From assembly GCA_029706075.1 (NCBI GenBank), contig JAINUG010000389.1:305001-369000 (forward strand): DNA of 64,000 nt, given 5' to 3'. Positions 1 to 10,894 of the stretch are shown one piece after another. Source of the stretch: Aldrovandia affinis. Taxonomy: Eukaryota; Chordata; Actinopteri; Notacanthiformes; Halosauridae. Each line of letters opens with the position of its first letter. Position 1 is the stretch's first letter. The notes under the pieces are model-generated. The model was not told the origin of the DNA and ran no database searches. It saw nothing but the letters and a program-made list of their open reading frames with translations. The translations under genes and the position numbers were made by a program.

Positions 1-70
1 CTGAGGACTGGGGTAAAGTCCGCGTCTTCCGGCTGAGAGTACGCAGGCACGAATTGGCTGCCGCTTCTCT

Positions 71-415
71 CCCGGGGGAAATTGTTTGTTAGGTGATTTT
101 ATCTTCTATGTTTTATAATTTTACCTTTGATCTCGTCAGGATTATACGATAATTGTATTGGTTCTTTATTTATTTTCTTTTTTTTTGCATTTATTACGAC
201 GGATTATCCTGATTTTAATGCCAAACTTTTCATGGATGGCTCTCTCCGGGGGGAAATTGTTTGTTGCGTGATTTTATCTCTGTTTTATAATTTTACCTTT
301 GATCTCGTCAGGATTATACGATAATTTTATTGGTCCTTTATTTACTGCTTTTTTTGGCATTTATTACGACGGATTATCCTGATTTTAACGCCAAACTTTT
401 CATGGATGGCGGCGT
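71..415. repeat. Direct tandem duplication, about 175-bp period
   Basis: A block beginning with a G-rich motif followed by ATTGTTTGTT (81-90) recurs at 256-265. Both copies end in the same CATGGATGGC. The copies differ by small substitutions and a short T-run difference. No open frame of note crosses it. It lies just upstream of the LINE fragment and may be part of that element's 5' flank; it matches no gene I know. Confidence 0.7.
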
Positions 416-599
416 TCACCTGAATCTACCTACCCCTCCCCTGCTTGATTGAGCTCCCCACCCTCTGTCACTCTACTGCCGCTGGATTCTCAGTCTCCTC
501 GCGGCCCGCAGTTGCCATCCTAGCGGACCCAGACAGATCTACAACACTTGTCGGAGACTCGGAACCAGTAGGACTCCTTCAACCACGGTCAGTCTGCTC

Positions 600-2042
600 A
601 TTCTAACGACCTGTTGATGGCAGCCGACTCCGGGTCACCCAGTATCCTGGTCCTACTCGATCTGAGCGCTGCATTTGACACCGTGGACCACAACATCCTC
701 CTCCACCGCCTCGAGACCTACACCATGGTCACGGACACAGCCCTGAAGTGGTTCACCTCCTACCTCACCAACCGGAGTTATCACGTGTCACTGGGGGGCT
801 CCAGGTCCGATGACACTGCAGTGACATGCGGTGTCCCACAGGGGTCAGTGCTGGGGCCCATTCTGTTTTTAATCTATTTACTCCCACTTGGACGTATCAT
901 CAGACAACACAACATCAACTTCCACTGCTATGCTGATGACACCCAGGTCTACATCAAAACGCAACCCAACCCCACCAACACAATCTCCACCCTCAACACC
1001 TGCCTGGAGGACATCCGCTCTTGGATGTCTAACAACTTCCTCCAGCTCAACAGTAGCAAGACGGAGGCAATTCTGATCGGCACCGCCAAACAACTCGCCA
1101 ATGCTGGCAGCATTGGTCCCTCCCTCGATAGCCAACTCATTCCCCTCTCCTCTGTTGTCACCAACCTTGGAGTTAAGCTTGACTCCACACTCTCATTCCA
1201 AGCCCATATCAACCACATCTGCAAGATTTCCTTCTTTCACCTCAAAAATATCGCCAGACTGAAGCCATCCCTCACACAAGACGACACCAAAAACTGGTCA
1301 ATGCACTAATCTTCTCCCGAATTGATTATGGCAATGCACTTCTCTCCGGTCTCCCAGTTAAATTGATCAACCGTCTACAACTCATCCAGAACAGCGCCGC
1401 CAGAGTCCTCACCGGTACAAAAAAGTCAGCCCACATAACCCCCATACTCGCCCAACTCCACTGGCTCCCCAGTCCACTACAGGATCCAGTTCAAAGTCCT
1501 CCTCCTGACCTACAAAGCCTTAAATGGACAAAGCCCCAGCTACCTCAGTGATCTCATCACCACCCACAAACCCTCACGCTCCCTCCGCTCTAGCCATTCC
1601 ACTCTGCTCCTCGTCCCCCTACACGTCTACGGACGATGGGAGACCGAGCCTTCTGCTCTTTTTCCCCACGCCTCTGGAACTCCCTTCCGGACTACCTCAG
1701 AACTGCCCCTTCTATCGAGGTTTTTAAAACGGGCCTTAAAACCCTTTTTTTCCGGCAGGCCTTCCCTTGAGCCTTTTAGCGGCCCACCCTTGTTTTAATC
1801 CCCCTTTTTATTTTTTTTTTATGCTTTGTTAGTCTATTTCGTTATACATTTCTTTAATTTTAGCGTAGTTTTTTTAAAAACCTCTTTACTGGCCTAGCCT
1901 TAGGCTTTTATCTGTGCCATAGTTTAAAAAATATATTTTTATATATTTTAATTTTTTATTTTTATCTGTAAAGCGCTTCGAGATTTGTCTCGGCAGATGA
2001 GAAGCGCTCTATAAATCCAATTTATTATTATTATTATTATTA
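600..2042 (+). mobile_element. 5'-truncated L2/CR1-superfamily LINE, reverse transcriptase part
   Basis: An open frame at 614-1309 encodes reverse transcriptase: LLDLSAAFDTVDH near its start, the GVPQGSVLGP motif, then the catalytic YADDTQ box about residue 106. Downstream pieces at 1310-1740 keep the typical C-terminal block ([19 protein letters not shown]) but in shifting frames with stops, so the copy is dead. It ends with the L2-type 3' hairpin (AAGCGCTTCGAGATTTG... GAAGCGCTCTATAAAT) and an (ATT)n tail at 2022-2042. The endonuclease half is absent. Clade assignment (L2 rather than another CR1-group clade) is from motif memory. Confidence 0.85.
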
Positions 2043-2804
2043 AGTCATTTTCTCTGATGAATCCCTTTCCGATTATTTGGGGCATCCGGAAAAAGCTTGT
2101 CCGGAGAAGAAAAGGTGAGCGCTACCATCAGTCCTGTGTCATGCCAACAGTAAAGCATCCTGAGACCATTCATGTGTGGGGTTGCTTCTCAGCCAAGGGA
2201 GTGGGCTCACTCACAATTTTGCCTAACAACACAGCCATGAATAAAGAATGGTACCAAAACATCCTCCGAGAGCAACTTCTCCCAACCATCCAAGAACAGT
2301 TTGGTGACGAACAATGCCTTTTCCAGCATGATGGAGCACCTTGCCATAAGGCAAAAGTGATAACTAAGTGGCTCGGGGAACAAAACATCGAAATTTTGGG
2401 TCCATGGCCAGGATACTCCCCAGACCTTAATCCCATTGAGAACTTGTGGTCAATCCTCAAGTGGCGGGTGGACAAACAAAAACCCACAAATTCTGACAGA
2501 CTCCAAGCATTGATTATGCAAGAATGGGCTGGCATCAGTCCGCTTGTGGCCCAGAAGTTAATTGACAGCATGCCAGGGCGAATTGCAGAGGTCTTGAAAA
2601 AGAAGGGTCAACACTGCAAATATTGACTCTTTGCATAAACTTAATGTAATTGTCAATAAAAGCCTTTGACACTTGTGAAATGCTTGTAATTATACTTCAG
2701 TATACCATAGTAACATCTGACAAAAAGATCTAAAAACACTGAAGCAGCAAACTTTGTGAAAACCAATACTTGTGTCATTCTCAAAACTTTTGGCCACGGC
2801 TGTA
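2043..2804 (+). mobile_element. Tc1-like transposon, 3' half (transposase pseudogene)
   Basis: An open frame at 2057-2626 encodes the C-terminal two thirds of a Tc1-like DDE transposase: HVWGCFS, the second acidic residue in FQHDGAPCHKA and the third in GYSPDLNPIENLW (DD34E spacing). The first acidic residue (VIFSDES) is at about 2048-2068 in another frame, so there is an indel there. The N-terminal DNA-binding part and left inverted repeat are missing; the element starts exactly at the (ATT)n tail of the LINE. The right end is a Tc1-type terminus (TTTTGGCCACGGCTGTA) ending at a TA at 2803-2804. Non-functional copy. Confidence 0.88.
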
Positions 2805-3416
2805 CAATGCATATACAAGTAGGCATGTGTAATACTAAGCAACTACGTCCCTAAGTTAACAAAAACCGGACTACAGGGAGAGGTGCACCCTGAAGAGGTC
2901 AGTCTTCAGTCGTCGCTTGAAGGTGGCCAGGGTCTCAGCTGTTCTGACTTCCACAGGAAGGTCATTGATGTGGAATTTCCTTTAAAAAGAGTTAAAGTTG
3001 TTCCTTCGTACCTTTGTTAGTAGAAAAATTAATGCAGGCTGAAGTCTTTGTTTCCGTGTTTCAAAATGTATATTTTTAATAGAGTCGAGAACATACTGGG
3101 TTTGTCCCTTCAAGTACAGATTGACAAATAACCAAAGATGTAAACAGAATGCTGATGCTTTATACTTTGTAATGGATTTCCCACACCCCTCCTTCTGATG
3201 CCAATCACATATCACACTCAAACAAGATGAGGCCTCAAAGACAGGAGATCACACCTGGGGAAGGAGAGAGAAACTGAAGTGGGGGGGGGACACACCAAAT
3301 GGCACCATTGTCTTTAGACACATCAGGGGGGGGAAGACACACAAAAAAGGGGGTCAGATGGAGTGTAAACTCTCATGTGAATTCCAACAGTCATTCCACC
3401 ACCGTGGAGCCAGAAC
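2805..3416. other. No gene seen; dispersed-repeat remnants
   Basis: Part of 2866-2975 resembles a common fish LINE-derived repeat. The rest shows short G-runs and no coding signal. By position it should belong to intron 1 of scn2b copy A, because exon 2 follows at 3898 and no exon 1 is found in the window to its left. Confidence 0.5.
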
Positions 3417-3449
3417 CACTCGGCCAGTCTATAATCTCTCTCTTGGGCC

Positions 3450-3809
3450 GCTAACGTTATCATTTGTTTTTGTGTTTTGGTTTCTATGTGAAATGTGAAG
3501 AGGAGTTTTTAGATATAGTCAATGACTGCTTTTTGGTACAGTCTGTTACTCAGCCTACGAGAGGGAAACCAATACTGGATCTGGTATTGTGTAACAATCC
3601 TGATAGAATTTGCAGCACAGAGGTAGGAGAACCACCAGGGGCAAGTGACCACCTTGTAGTTATTTTTGATATTTTTTGGCAAGTTAAGACAGCCTCCTCT
3701 AACTGTAAAAGTTTTGTTTTAGACGAGCTGACTTTAATAAAATGAGAGAGAATTTAAGTAATATAGATTGGCTAACGTTATCATTTGTTTTTGTGTTTTG
3801 GTTTCTATG
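3450..3809 (+). mobile_element. Internal CR1 fragment (3489-3770) between 39-bp direct repeats
   Basis: A 282-bp piece matches the endonuclease-coding middle of the CR1 element at about 5930-6206, without that element's 5' or 3' end. It is flanked by identical 39-bp copies of local sequence (3450-3488 and 3771-3809). Copy B has a single uninterrupted copy of the 39-bp sequence near 35,902-35,940, so B shows the empty site. The flanks are much longer than usual LINE target duplications and there is no 3' tail. Confidence 0.85.
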
Positions 3810-3897
3810 TCCCAATGTTCCAGATAGGAGTTTTTGCTGAAGGACTGAGGACGTCACACTGTGTGAATGACTGTACCCTCCGACCCCCTCTCCCTAG

Positions 3898-4064
3898 GTT
3901 CGCCTGCCTCCTCTATGGACGTCCTGGTGGCTCACAACCTCAATGCCCTGAATGGCACCACTGTGAAGCTCTCCTGCACGTTCACTTCCTGCTACAAGGT
4001 GGACTACAGCAAGTTTGCCATGAACTGGACCTACCAGGAGACGGTGAACGACACCGGTGACATG
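3898..4064 (+). CDS. scn2b: scn2b copy A, exon 2 (first half of Ig V domain)
   Basis: 167 bp, acceptor CTCTCCCTAG, donor ATG|GTGCGT; entered in phase 1, left in phase 0. Encodes SPASSMDVLVAH... to NDTGDM with the first Ig cysteine, the CTFTSC alpha-linking-type cysteine and the NWTYQE tryptophan strand. Compared with copy B it carries clustered amino-acid changes in the N-terminal strand (VAHNLNAL against VARPPFVL). Confidence 0.92.
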
Positions 4065-7000
4065 GTGCGTCCCCCTGCCCCCATCACATCGTCCCACCGT
4101 CCCTGTCTGCCCCTGATTCTCTCTCCTCTTTCCTCCTCTCTCTTCTACCCCTCCCTCCATTCCACCTCTCCCTCCTCTCTTCTACCCCTCCCTCCATTCC
4201 ACCTCTCCCTCCTCTCTCTTCTACCCCCCTCCATTCCACCTCCCCTTCCTCTCTCTTCTACCCCTCCCTCCATTCCACCTCTCCCTCCTCTCTCTTCTAC
4301 CCCTCCCTCCATTCCACCTCTCCCTCCTCTCTCTTCTACCCCTCCCCCATTCCACCTCTCCTTCCTCTCTCTTCTACCCCTCCCTCCATTCCACCTCTCC
4401 TTCCTCTCTCTTCTACCTCTCCACCCATTTATTCCTCCTCGTTCTTTCACTCTATTTGTGATATGCACCCCTCCGCTTCATTGTCCTGCCAAATCATATA
4501 TTCACATATTGAGTTTGAATTAGGAAAACACATATGCGTATATACTGTAGAGTACAGTTTGAATTATGAACTCATATATTCACATTTTCGGTAGAGTACA
4601 ATTTGCATTATGAAATCATATATTCACATATATTCACGGTGGTGCAGTGGATAGCACTGTCGCCGCACAGCAAGAAGGTCCCGGGTTCGAATCCCAGCCA
4701 GGGCCTTTCTGTGTGGAGTTTGCATGTTCTCCCCATGCCTGCGTGGGTACTCCGGTTTCCCCCCACAGTCCAAAGACATGCACGTTAGGATAATTGTAGA
4801 GTCTAAATTGCCTGTAGGTATGAGCGTGTGAGTGAATGATGTATGTGCCCTGCAATGGATTGGCAACCTGTCCAGGATGTATTCCTGCCTTTCGCCCAAT
4901 GCATGCTGGGATAGGCTACAGCCCCCACCCCGTGACCCTGACCAGGAATAAGTGGGTTAGATGTTACATGTACTGTACAGTACAGTTTGAATTATGAACT
5001 CATATATTCACATATGGAGTAGAGCAGAGTTTTGGCTTATACCTGCGTTTAATACACACAACAATCTGTTTCAACCATGTGTGATATCTGACCTGCTGCA
5101 GAAAGCGTCTGTCATTTTCAAAGACCTAAAAAATACCTACGATTTTCACGTGTTTGTAATTGAAGTCGAAGTTAGGGACGAAGTGTTTAATCCAGGCACG
5201 TGGCTCGATGTAATCTCTTCTCTCCCACTCCCTCGCCCCCATCAGTTCATGACCTACAAACAGCGGTTCACCCCGGTCAGGACAGAGAAGTTTGAGGACC
5301 GGGTGGAGTTCGTGGGAAACCTGGACAGGAACGACGTGTCCGTCTCCCTGTCGGACGTGCAGATCTCCGACGAGGGCATCTACAACTGCTTTGTGCGGAA
5401 CCCTCCGGACCGCGTGCAGGGGCACGGGGTCATCAATCTCTTGGTCGTCACGGAGAGTAAGGGGGGCGGGGCTTCACCTGGTAGTTCAGGGTCAGAACGA
5501 CCCTCCGGTTTGATGCTGCCCTAATAAGCCATCCATTACAGTCTCCCCATCCATTACAGTCTCTCCATCCATTACCACTGTACTGAAGACATTACCATCT
5601 CTCCATCCATTGCCAATGTTTAGGAAGGATAGAACTAATAAAAGAGGAGGGGGGGTGGCCCTTTATGTGAAAGACAATCTTAATGTGCAGGAAATTCCAG
5701 GTATAAACTCATTAATTTCTTGTGAGGACATCTGGATTAGATTACTGGGAGATCATGAGAAGGGCCTTAATATGGGAGTATGCTATAGACCTCCAGCTTC
5801 AGACAGTAACATAAATAGTATGCTCTTTGGTGACATGAAACAAACCTGTGCTGAAGGAGAGACGATGATAATGGGGGACTTCAATTACCCCTCTATTAAT
5901 TGGGAGATAGTGACAGGTCAGGGCAAATGTGAAGAGGAGTTTTTAGATATGGTCAATGACTGCTTTTTGGTACAGTCTGTTACTCAGCCTACGAGAGGGA
6001 AATCAATACTGGATCTGGTTTTGTGTAACAATCCTGATAGAATTTGCAGCACAGAGGTAGGAGAACCACTAGGGGCAAGTGACCACAGTGTAGTTATTTT
6101 TGATATTTTTTGGCAAGTTAAACCAGGCTCCTCTAACTGTAGAATTTTTTATTTTAGACGAGCTGACTTTAATAAAATGAGAGAGAATTTAAGTAATATA
6201 GATTGGGTAAAACTTCTAGATTGCAGAACTGTGAATGAAAAATGGACAATATTTAAAAGGGTTATTGTAGATGTACAGTGTAAATTCATCCCAAAAGTAA
6301 GGAAAAATAGGATGAAAAAACTGTCTCCGCAGTGGATGACTAAATCTTTACGGGAGATTTTGAGGCAAAAGAAGGGACTGTACAGAGTATATAAAAAGGA
6401 TAACTGGGAGAGAAACAAGTTAGATTATTGTAATATCTGGGCTAAGGCTCAAAAGGAAATAAGATCAGCTAAAAAGGCGGTTTTGAAATTAAAATTTCCC
6501 AAGATGCAAAAGTAATCCTAAGAAGTTTTTCAATATTGTAGTAGAAAAAGGAAAGTTAAGGATGAGGTTAAAGTGCATTAAGAATAAGGAAGGAACTTTG
6601 GTTTATAATAATAAGGATATTGCTAACACACTAAACAGTTACTTTGTCAAGAGCTTTACTAGAGAAGAGGTTATAAATATGCCTAAATGTATAGACAAGG
6701 TACAGAATGTTTTGGAGGACTTTGAGATATGGGACATAGAAGTACTACAAAAACTACAAAAACTTAAGACAAATAAAGCAGCAGGCCCGGATGGCATATA
6801 TCCCAGAGTACTCAAAGAACTTGGGGAAATTATATATAAAACATTGACAGATATTTTCATTCAATCCATAATCACTGGAGAAATACCAGATGACTGGAAG
6901 CAGGGTAGTATAATTCCAATATGTAAGAAGGGGGACGTACTGACCCAGGGAACTCTAGGCCTGTCAGTTTAACTTGCATCGCATGTAAAATGCTGGAATG

Positions 7001-8916
7001 TATTATTAGGGATAAGTTGGAATCATTCTTGAAAAATAATAGTATTTTAAGGGAGAGCCAACATGGATTTCTCAAAGGGAGGTCATGCCTAACAAACCTC
7101 CTGGGCTTTTTCAAAGAGGCTACAAAGTGTGTTGACCTGAACCAGGCTTATGATATTATATATTTGGACTTTCAGAAAGCATTTGACAAGGTACCACATG
7201 AGAGGCTCATTGCTAAAATGAATTCAGTAGGAATTGCAGGAGTAGTTTCACAGTGGGTTAAAAATTGGCTGCAAGGGCGAATACAAAAAGTAACAGTAGG
7301 TGGGGCCATATCTGACCTCGGTGCTGTGGGCAGTGGTGTCCCACAGGGATCGGTGCTGGGACCTCTGCTCTTCCTTATTTACATAAATGATCTTGATATG
7401 GACATTGGTAGCAAAATAGTTAAATTTGCAGATGATACTAAACTTGGGGGTTTGGCAAACAGTTTGGAATCGACTAAAGTAACCCAAGATGATTTAAACA
7501 AAATCCAAAAAGGGCAGATACATGGCAGATGACATTCAATATTGCTAAATGTAAAGTTATGCATGCGGGAAATAAAAACATTAGACAGGAGTATTTTATG
7601 GGAGAAGAAAAGTTAGTAGGTGTTCAATTTGAAAAAGACTTAGGAATTGTAGTTGATCAAAGCCTATCTGCATCAAAGCAGTGTGCTACAGCAGTGAAAA
7701 AAGCCAACAGGATGCTGGGATACATAGCAAAAAGTAATGAGTATAAATCAAAGGAAGTTATATTAATGTTATATAATGCATTTTGTCAGACATCACTTAG
7801 AATACTGTGAGCAGTTCTGGGCACCGCACTACAAGAAAGATATAGAAGCTCTTGAAAAAGTCCAAAGAAGGGCAACTAAACTGATACCTGGTATGAAAGG
7901 TAAAAGTTATGATGACTCAATCTATTTAAGCTTAGCAAACGAAGACTTAGGGGGGATTTGATTTAGGTTTTTAAATTCCTAAAAGGGATTAACAAAGTGA
8001 AATACCAAAGATTTTTTAAGAGAAGTGGGGTCAGCAGAACAAGAGGCCACAGGTGGAAATTAGTTAAAGGCAAATTCCGCACAGATATTAGGAGGTTTTT
8101 CTTTACACAGAGAGTTGTCAATGCCTGGAACAGCTTGCCAGGTCAGGTAGTAGAGGCAGAAACACTTGGGCTATTCAAGTCCAGGCCAGATATAATACTA
8201 GATACTCTTTAGTTTAGGACATGACGAGCCTAGATGGGCCGAACGGCCCGTTCTCGTCATTATGTATTCTTAAATACTGAGAACACTACAGTATCTCCAT
8301 CCATTGCCACTGTACTGAGAACATTACAGTGTCCCTATCCATTACCACTGTACTGAGAACATTACAGTGTCCCTATCCATTACCACTGTACTGAGGACAT
8401 TACAGTGTCCCTATCCATTACCACTGTACTGAGAACATTACAGTGTCCCTATCCATTGCCACTGTTCTGAGAACATTACAGTGTCCCTATCCATTACCAC
8501 TGTACTGAGAACATTACAGTGTCCCTATCCATTACCACTGTTCTGAGGACATTACAGTGTCTCCATCCATTGTCACTGTACTGAGAACATTACCATCTCT
8601 CCATCCATCTCCAATGCTTAGTTGATGGACGTACAGAACAGACAGTACAATAACAGGGCTCCAGGCAGAATTCAGACCTGCAGTGTTTTCTGGTCTACCC
8701 CCCCCCCCCTCCTCCGCAGTGCCCACCCAGGGGGACTCCAAGATCGCGGTGGCGGTGGGGGCCACGGTCGGCGGGCTCCTGGCCGTGCTCATCCTCTCCA
8801 TGGTGGTGCTGAAATGCCTCCGTCGCCAGAGGAAGCAGGAGCTCGTCTCCGAAGAACAGAAGATGGAGGAGGACAAGATGGAGGGAGAGGGGGGCGCTGA
8901 GGAAGGCACCAAGTGA
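3898..8916 (+). CDS. scn2b: Sodium channel beta-2 subunit, tandem copy A (exons 2-4; exon 1 outside window)
   Basis: Type I membrane protein with one extracellular V-type Ig domain; in vertebrates beta-2 associates with voltage-gated sodium channel alpha subunits in excitable cells and acts as an adhesion molecule. Exons: 3898-4064, 5246-5456, 8720-8916. Recognised by the beta-2 signatures NWTYQE, RVEFVGN, DEGIYNC, NPPDR, the TM segment, and a C-terminus EEGTK close to the human ending. The Ig cysteines are KLSC (exon 2) and YNC (exon 3). An extra Cys in CTFTSC aligns with mature Cys26 of mammalian beta-2, the residue disulfide-linked to the alpha subunit. Sequons NGT, NWT and NDT are present. 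The human QECNNC pair is replaced by QETVND. All splice sites are GT-AG and phases match (1, 0, 1). The signal-peptide exon should lie left of the window. It appears intact, despite a CR1 insertion in intron 3. Confidence 0.9.
4130..4425 (+). repeat. Pyrimidine minisatellite in scn2b-A intron 2
   Basis: About seven copies of a roughly 39-bp CT-rich unit (TTCTACCCCTCCCTCCATTC core). The unit length is a multiple of three, so exon 2 reads through into a long spurious frame. Copy B has a shorter array at 36,355-36,560. Confidence 0.9.
4632..4960 (+). mobile_element. tRNA-derived SINE of a widespread fish family
   Basis: Head with box A-like TGGTGCAGTGGATAGCACT and box B GGTTCGAATCCC, followed by the body typical of abundant fish SINEs (TGTGTGGAGTTTGCATGTTC, CCAAAGACATGCA, GGGATAGGCTACAGCCC). 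Absent at the matching place in copy B intron 2, so it inserted after the duplication. Confidence 0.85.
5246..5456 (+). CDS. scn2b: scn2b copy A, exon 3 (second half of Ig V domain)
   Basis: 211 bp, acceptor CCCCCATCAG, donor GAGA|GTAAGG; phase 0 in, phase 1 out. Encodes [49 protein letters not shown]: the E-to-G strands with the second Ig cysteine. The 211-bp length equals that of the corresponding exon in mpzl3 and mpzl2. Confidence 0.93.
5608..8272 (+). mobile_element. CR1-clade LINE, 5'-truncated and decayed, in scn2b-A intron 3
   Basis: 5610-6515 encodes the C-terminal part of an apurinic-type endonuclease (GDFNYPSINWE, then GASDHSVV). 6562-7532 encodes reverse transcriptase (NKAAGPDGI, LDFQKAFDKVPH, GVPQGSVLGPLLFLIYINDL, KFADDTKLGG). 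7529-8212 carries the C-terminal block (AFCQTSLR, LEKVQRRATKLIP, VVNAWNSLP). Frameshifts or stops at about 6513, 6960-6990, 7520, 7800 and 7960-7990 kill it. The 3' end GATGGGCCGAACGGCCCGTT is the family tail, also found reversed at 18.4 and 39.8 kb. No copy at this site in duplicate B. Confidence 0.9.
8277..8600 (+). repeat. 38-bp minisatellite in scn2b-A intron 3
   Basis: About eight tandem units of GAGAACATTACAGTGTCCCT plus ATCCATTACCACTGTACT with few changes. Copy B has only two to three units (37,200-37,310), so the array expanded in A or contracted in B. Confidence 0.92.
8720..8916 (+). CDS. scn2b: scn2b copy A, exon 4 (TM segment, cytoplasmic tail, stop)
   Basis: 197 coding bp after acceptor CCTCCGCAG, phase 1 in. 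Encodes GDSKIAVAVGATVGG, a single TM helix through LLAVLILSMVVLKCL, then a basic stop-transfer RRQRKQ and an acidic tail ending EEGTK. The TGA stop overlaps a good splice-donor consensus (CCAA|GTGAGT). Confidence 0.93.
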
Positions 8917-8929
8917 GTACCTCCCTCCC

Positions 8930-9081
8930 TTTCTCTCTCTCTCTCTCACTATCACTGTGTGTCTGTCTCTCTCTCTCTGTCTCTTTCCTCACTCTCACCT
9001 CACTCTCACTGTGTGTCTGTCTCTCTCTCTCTCACACTGCTGTCTCTCTCTCCCTCTGTCTCTCTCTCTCTCTCTTTCACT

Positions 9082-9125
<44 letters not shown>

Positions 9126-9364
9126 TTCCTCACTCTCACTGTGTGTCTGTGTCTCTCGCTCCTCCCTCTCCTCACTGCTGTCTCTCTCTCTCCCTGTGTG
9201 TCTGTGTCTCTCTCACTCACTCTCACTGTGTCTCTCTCTCTCTCACTGCTGTCTCTCTCTCGTTCTGTCTCTCTCTCTTTCTCCTCACTCTCTCTCTGTC
9301 TCTCTCTCTCTCACTCTCACTCTCTCACTGTGTCTGTCTCTCTCTCTCCTCCCTCTCCTCACTG

Positions 9365-9413
<49 letters not shown>

Positions 9414-9489
9414 CTCACTCTCACTGTGTCTGTCTCTCTCTCTCCTCCCTCTCTCTGTCTCTCTCTCTCTCTCACTCTCACACTCACTG

Positions 9490-9530
<41 letters not shown>

Positions 9531-9575
9531 ACTCTCACTGTGTGTCTCTCGCTCCTCCCTCTCCTCCTCCTCCAA
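8930..9575. repeat. TC/GA-rich simple repeat after scn2b-A
   Basis: (TC)n interspersed with CACTGTGTGTCTGTC-type units, giving long meaningless open frames on both strands. Counterpart in copy B: 37,600-38,060. Confidence 0.95.
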
Positions 9576-10357
9576 GGACTGTTCCATCTTTCCTCCCTTG
9601 TTGTTTCTTCACGTGCAGTCGGTCTGGTACACACAAAGATAACCTTTTTGTGTAGAACACATCACACTCAGCGTTCTCTTTCCCCTTCCCACGGTGAAAC
9701 ACCAGGGGGGGTTCTTTTAATCGGCTCAGGGGCTATTGACACAGAGAGCCAGTGAGCTGGAATATAATTACAGCGCTTTACAATCTGTGCATTTGTCCTC
9801 TTTTGTCCGTTCATGACCAACAATCAGTTTTTACCATCATGTACATGCATGGACGCCTTTTTCTGCGGTGAATTTCCCAAACGCCACACGTACCTCCACG
9901 CACACACATGCCCACGCACATACACTATCACCATGACAACCTTCTGAAAGTTAACCCCAATGACGTTTGATCTTCTTTCTCCTTGTTTTTTTTGTTGTTG
10001 TTGTAATTTGTACGTGTGTGTGGGGACTTGCACCAGGCAGCTATAATCAGCTGGAAGCCCGAGGTTTGGTGGAAGCCATTCCCCTCATTTGCTGGTAAAA
10101 ATATTTGTTCCCGGTGTTGTTGGTGGTCATGTGACTTGCCGAAAACCAACCCTATCTAGCCCTCCTCTTCCCTAACCATTGTTTACTGGTTCTCTGTGGT
10201 AGCCCCCCCCTCCCACTTTGTAAACCCCACCTCCCCAGTTTCCTGATTGACAAGGAAGTGCACATTTTGTGATATCGCTCCTGAATTGATACGAGTTGAA
10301 TTTAGTTTTTCCCCAAAAAGTGACATCGTTGTGTGGTGTTTGACCTCATTCGTGCTG

Positions 10358-10408
<51 letters not shown>

Positions 10409-10890
10409 TGTGCAAACGTCATGCTCTCAACCACTTCTCCTCTGTACCTGCTCTCTATTACTTAACATAGTTAGTTACAGTAAAGTAATCATTTTGAAGT
10501 GATAGCTTTCTGTACAATTCGGGGTCTCAAACACATTTCTAAAATGGCCGTGTCTCACAGATAGTGTGTGGGCATCATTCTAAGATTTCCTTTGTAATTT
10601 GGCTCTCTATTTCTGAAACGAATCATACCTTGTGCGTATTAAGACACAGTGGAGAAGTGGGATTGTGAGAGTGTACCCCCCCCCAGTGTTTCTGTGCTTG
10701 TGACAGACAGATGGGTTTGTGATAATGTCCGTAAAGATAGGTGTGTGTTATGTGATGTGGAGCCACATGATGCCAATCTATAAGTGTATATAAGCGGTAC
10801 AGCGGTGATGTTCATGTTCTCTCTCCTTCTCTCTCCATCTCTCCGTCTCTCTCTCCATCTCTCTGTCTCTCTCTCCCTGCCGCTCTCTTC
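9576..10890. other. No gene seen; (GT)n at 10,361-10,405
   Basis: Non-coding by inspection. Most of it (about 9576-10,720) is missing from copy B, where the TC tract joins directly to the sequence matching 10,725. Confidence 0.6.
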
Positions 10891-10894
10891 TCAG

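Noticed and set aside
8277..8600. Regular repeats resembling a CRISPR array
   Set aside because: The 38-bp units are directly adjacent with no unique spacers, and the genome is a vertebrate's. It is a minisatellite.
8913..9755. Long Ser/Leu-rich and Arg/Glu-rich open frames
   Set aside because: Pure products of the TC/GA simple repeat; same at 37.6-38.1 kb.
9600..9755. Acceptor-like CTTCACGTGCAG as an additional scn2b-A exon
   Set aside because: No counterpart in copy B, no downstream donor and no conserved reading frame.
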